Below, one piece after another: positions 61,826-64,000 of a stretch of DNA of 64,000 nt. The notes under the pieces are model-generated. The model searched no databases and was not told the DNA's origin. It was given only the letters and a program-made list of their open reading frames with translations. Source of the DNA: Acanthosepion esculentum (taxonomy: Eukaryota; Mollusca; Cephalopoda; Sepiida; Sepiidae); NCBI GenBank assembly GCA_964036315.1, contig OZ038485.1:94473086-94537085 (forward strand). Direction: 5' to 3'. Both the position numbers and the translations under genes were made by a program. Numbering within the stretch: the first letter of the stretch is position 1; every line of letters starts with the position of its first letter.

Positions 61826-61848
61826 TAGATAGATAGATAGATAGATAT
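61660..61848. mobile_element. Half copy of the palindromic element followed by (TA)n(GATA)n
   Basis: ATAAATAGCCGAGGAAAAAT, TCTCGGCCTGACGTTTGCGT, CCAGTATGAAACAGTCTGTC, GCCTCTGAGTGTTGACTTC, AATGTTCACTTTTATA corresponds to the right arm of 59415-59618. Here stem I of the hammerhead-like core is 3 bp (GGC/GCC). The (TA)n runs 61766-61823 and (GATA)n to 61848. Confidence 0.65.
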
Positions 61849-61972
61849 AAGCAATCATACATGCGTCCGATCACGCGTATATATAAATTTGCAAATATTT
61901 AATTTTTGATGTTAACAAAACAGTGGTCGATGTTGTATTACAGAGCTATAAAGTATATATTAGCAAATATAC

Positions 61973-62023
61973 ATATTACCTTACGTCGATAGTACAACTC
62001 GGAGTCGCACTATCGACGTAAGG

Positions 62024-62030
<7 letters not shown>
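61973..62030. repeat. Hairpin with 20-bp arms at the edge of (TA)n
   Basis: TATTACCTTACGTCGATAGT (61974-61993) and its complement (62009-62028) enclose a 15-nt loop ACAACTCGGAGTCGC. Only CG-containing short palindrome of this quality in the AT-rich surroundings; directly followed by (TA)n (62027-62088). Confidence 0.8.
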
Positions 62031-62091
<61 letters not shown>

Positions 62092-62194
62092 AATATGACT
62101 TCTTGATGTTATCTGCGGGAGACGATCCTAGTGTGCATTACCGTTATCATATAACGGGTTGACCTAAACACTGTGAGTGAAATTTGGTTGACGT

Positions 62195-62300
62195 TTGTGC
62201 TCACAGGAAGCCACAAGTCATCGTGACCGAGGGTTTGAGCGTACTGGCATTGTTCAAACTTGTTCATGCGCTCACTCCCAAGAACTCTAACTAAGCCCTT
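62195..62300. repeat. Fragment of the tRNA-like repeat at 32400-32590
   Basis: AGCCACAAGTCATCGTGACC, GAGGGTTTGAGCGTACTGGC corresponds to 32512-32552 with few changes. The tRNA-like part is missing. Confidence 0.6.
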
Positions 62301-62639
62301 TGATTGCGATATAAAAGATTAATATGTTTAGAATTATTTAAAGAAGTGTTATATTTTATTTGCTTTATATTAAAATTTCTAATAGGACATCTGATTTTTC
62401 ACCAACAATATAATTAGAGAAGTTATTATTATTAATAAGAGTTTATTTTATATTTTTTAGTTCACTGAAGAAAATCTGTTTTGTGGATGAATTAATTTTT
62501 TAGACGGTTTATTACTTTTATTCATAATTACTTTTTTATCGTAATTTGGGCATTCCCTCTTATACCGCAAATACATTCTAATTATAAACAGAACGAAACT
62601 ATCCTGAAAAAACTAATAAATACTAATATATCCACCACA

Positions 62640-63040
62640 GATCCTAATAAAAAAAAAATTAATAATATACTATACTAAATTCAATATATCCAATTTAATC
62701 TTTTGTAATGACTACTCCTTCCCACCAACTAACATGTTGCAGAAAACCAACATTATATATAAATTTAAATGTCCCTTGGGAGATTGTATCTCCACCTCAA
62801 AAAAATAATATATATGTTGGCCATGCTACTACTACGTTGTCTCGAAGGTTAAGATTTCATTTGAATGATGCATCTAACATCTGTAAACTTTTACATCAGC
62901 AAGCCTGTCCACATACGCAAATTAGGAAAATTATACTTGAAAATACATTTATACTTTTTCATGGAAATAATAAACATAAACTAAAAATTCACGAAGCTGT
63001 AAATAAAAAAATTGAAACCAATTCTTAATAAAATTGAATG
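62640..63040 (+). pseudogene. Penelope-like C-terminal (GIY-YIG-like) region
   Basis: An open frame at 62708-63028 reads PSHQLTCCRKPTLYINLNVP, NNIYVGHATTTLSRRLRFHL, NDASNICKLLHQQAC, HTQIRKIILENTFILFHGNN, KHKLKIHEAVNKKIE. IYVG-ATTTLSRRL matches the YIG part of the GIY-YIG endonuclease at the C-terminus of Penelope-like proteins, and LKIHEA-NKK the late IxExxxIK-type helix with Glu. No RT domain is visible upstream; a 5'-truncated copy. Confidence 0.6.
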
Positions 63041-63309
63041 ACTACTGCACAAATATTTTAAAATGTTTACAGTAGGTAGTTTAAATTTTGACAATTTTGC
63101 TGTTACACCCGATAAATACATATAAAAAAAATCCACATTAAAAAACTCTGACCAATCCTAATTGTTTTATTACTCCTTAAGCAAAAGAATATTTTCTCCA
63201 CAAGTCCAAGAAAATTTGGATTACTACTACATAACAAAAGACAATGGTTAAACATCGGAAAACATAAGAAAAAATTATTCCCTTTGAATAATTTGTGGAA
63301 ATAACCACT

Positions 63310-63368
63310 CTTTGCCTGATGAAGGTCGAAAGACCGAAGCACGTGTAGCAGAAATATGGAAAATAAAG

Positions 63369-63370
<2 letters not shown>
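63310..63370 (+). ncRNA. Hammerhead-like core at the 3' end of the Penelope-like copy
   Basis: CTGATGA (63318-63324), A, GGTC-GAAA-GACC as a perfect stem II, then GAAG in place of GAAA, and CACGTGTAGC. It lies about 290 bp after the GIY-YIG-like frame and 50 bp before (TA)n, linking the motif to a Penelope-type coding remnant. The altered A (GAAG) makes catalysis unlikely in this copy. Confidence 0.5.

Positions 63371-63371
<1 letters not shown>

Positions 63372-63419
<48 letters not shown>
63372..63419. repeat. (TA)n microsatellite
   Basis: TA run at the end of the Penelope-like copy; followed by TTTAAAAAATCCACATTAAA, which also occurs at 63125-63145 before the run, so the sequence AAAAAATCCACATTAAAA is duplicated across it. 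Confidence 0.96.
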
Positions 63420-63421
<2 letters not shown>

Positions 63422-63471
63422 AAAAATCCACATTAAAACCAAAAACTTGTGTGACTTCTCTCTTCGCTTTA

Positions 63472-63539
<68 letters not shown>
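63472..63539. repeat. (TA)n(TG)n microsatellite
   Basis: Short TA run then about 27 TG dinucleotides. Confidence 0.97.
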
Positions 63540-63541
<2 letters not shown>

Positions 63542-63689
63542 ACTGATGGAAGATAAGATTGTAACATACTGAATATGTTCCAGTTTAATCAAGATTAAAC
63601 GTACAATTAATCGCATATCGATCAATACATACACACAATCCAATAAATGGAGTGTGTCAACAATACTCAACCTCCATATTAATGCACTC

Positions 63690-64000
63690 TATAAATTTGT
63701 TAGCAGTTAAATTCAGCGTTCTTTAGCTCCTACAGGATATGGGACCAGATGAGCCACATGGTTGGCCCTGTTGACACCACGACATCGGATGCCACGCTTC
63801 ATCTGGGCTCATTAAGTTGCTAATTGCACTCTGGATGAACTGTTAAAGTATAGCGGGGTCTAATGAGGCATGGTTCCGGTTGTTTCTGGATGATGGTAGG
63901 GTGTGGGCGTGGCGTAGATTCCATGAGACCATGGATCCCAGTTGTCAAGGCACCGTGTAGTTTATGGTTCTATAATATGTTCACGTGGCATGGGTTAGGC
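63690..64000 (+). pseudogene. Tc1-like transposase remnant at the window edge
   Basis: The plus strand near 63870-64000 reads, with stops, like FRLFLDDGRVWAWRRFHETM, DPSCQGTV, then a decayed GGGSVMVWG-type box. This is the segment after the first catalytic Asp in Tc1-family transposases (FRLF-DDGR-RVWRR-GE). It runs off the window. Confidence 0.55.

Overview
The window looks like intron-rich, repeat-dense nuclear DNA of a mollusc, most probably a coleoid cephalopod. The reasons are an AT-rich base composition, dozens of long (TA)n, (TG)n, (GATA)n and (TTTC)n tracts, several tRNA-derived SINE families, Penelope-like ends, Tc1/mariner and LINE debris, and one host gene with introns of 1.5 to 12 kb. 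The species call is an inference; the rest is read from the sequence.

The only host gene I can support lies on the minus strand between about 42965 and 4604. Eight exons splice in phase (819 nt, about 273 codons) and encode the central part of an SLC5-family sodium/solute symporter, closest in motif pattern to the sodium-coupled monocarboxylate (SLC5A8/A12) and multivitamin (SLC5A6) transporters. Both ends of the protein are missing: the 3' exons lie below position 4604, left of the window, and I could not recognise the 5' exons in 43-64 kb.

The introns and the right-hand third are mobile-element territory. (a) Tc1/mariner/pogo: an internally deleted mariner (14642-15532), a complete but frameshifted Tc1 element with long inverted repeats (59712-61309), two Tigger-like MITEs, two 360-bp mariner MITEs, and several decayed copies. 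(b) Two LINE families, present only as C-terminal ORF2 remnants. (c) SINEs: tRNA-derived families, a chimeric 5S rRNA-tRNA SINE (two copies), and an element whose head is the first 45 nt of U2 snRNA. (d) Solo LTRs with 5-bp target duplications. (e) Penelope-like remnants whose ends carry hammerhead-ribozyme-like cores, repeatedly found as head-to-head inverted pairs next to (TA)n tracts.

The most unusual object is 48586-52638: a U2-snRNA-headed retroposed unit, flanked by a 17-bp target duplication, that has become a 13-unit tandem array with a 1536-bp higher-order duplication. A second copy of the same body with a different head sits at 38685-38945. The second most unusual is the set of hammerhead-like inverted pairs; the best core (2217-2260) can form all three stems. 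Most short ORFs in the window are translations of microsatellites, minisatellites or transposon debris and are not genes.
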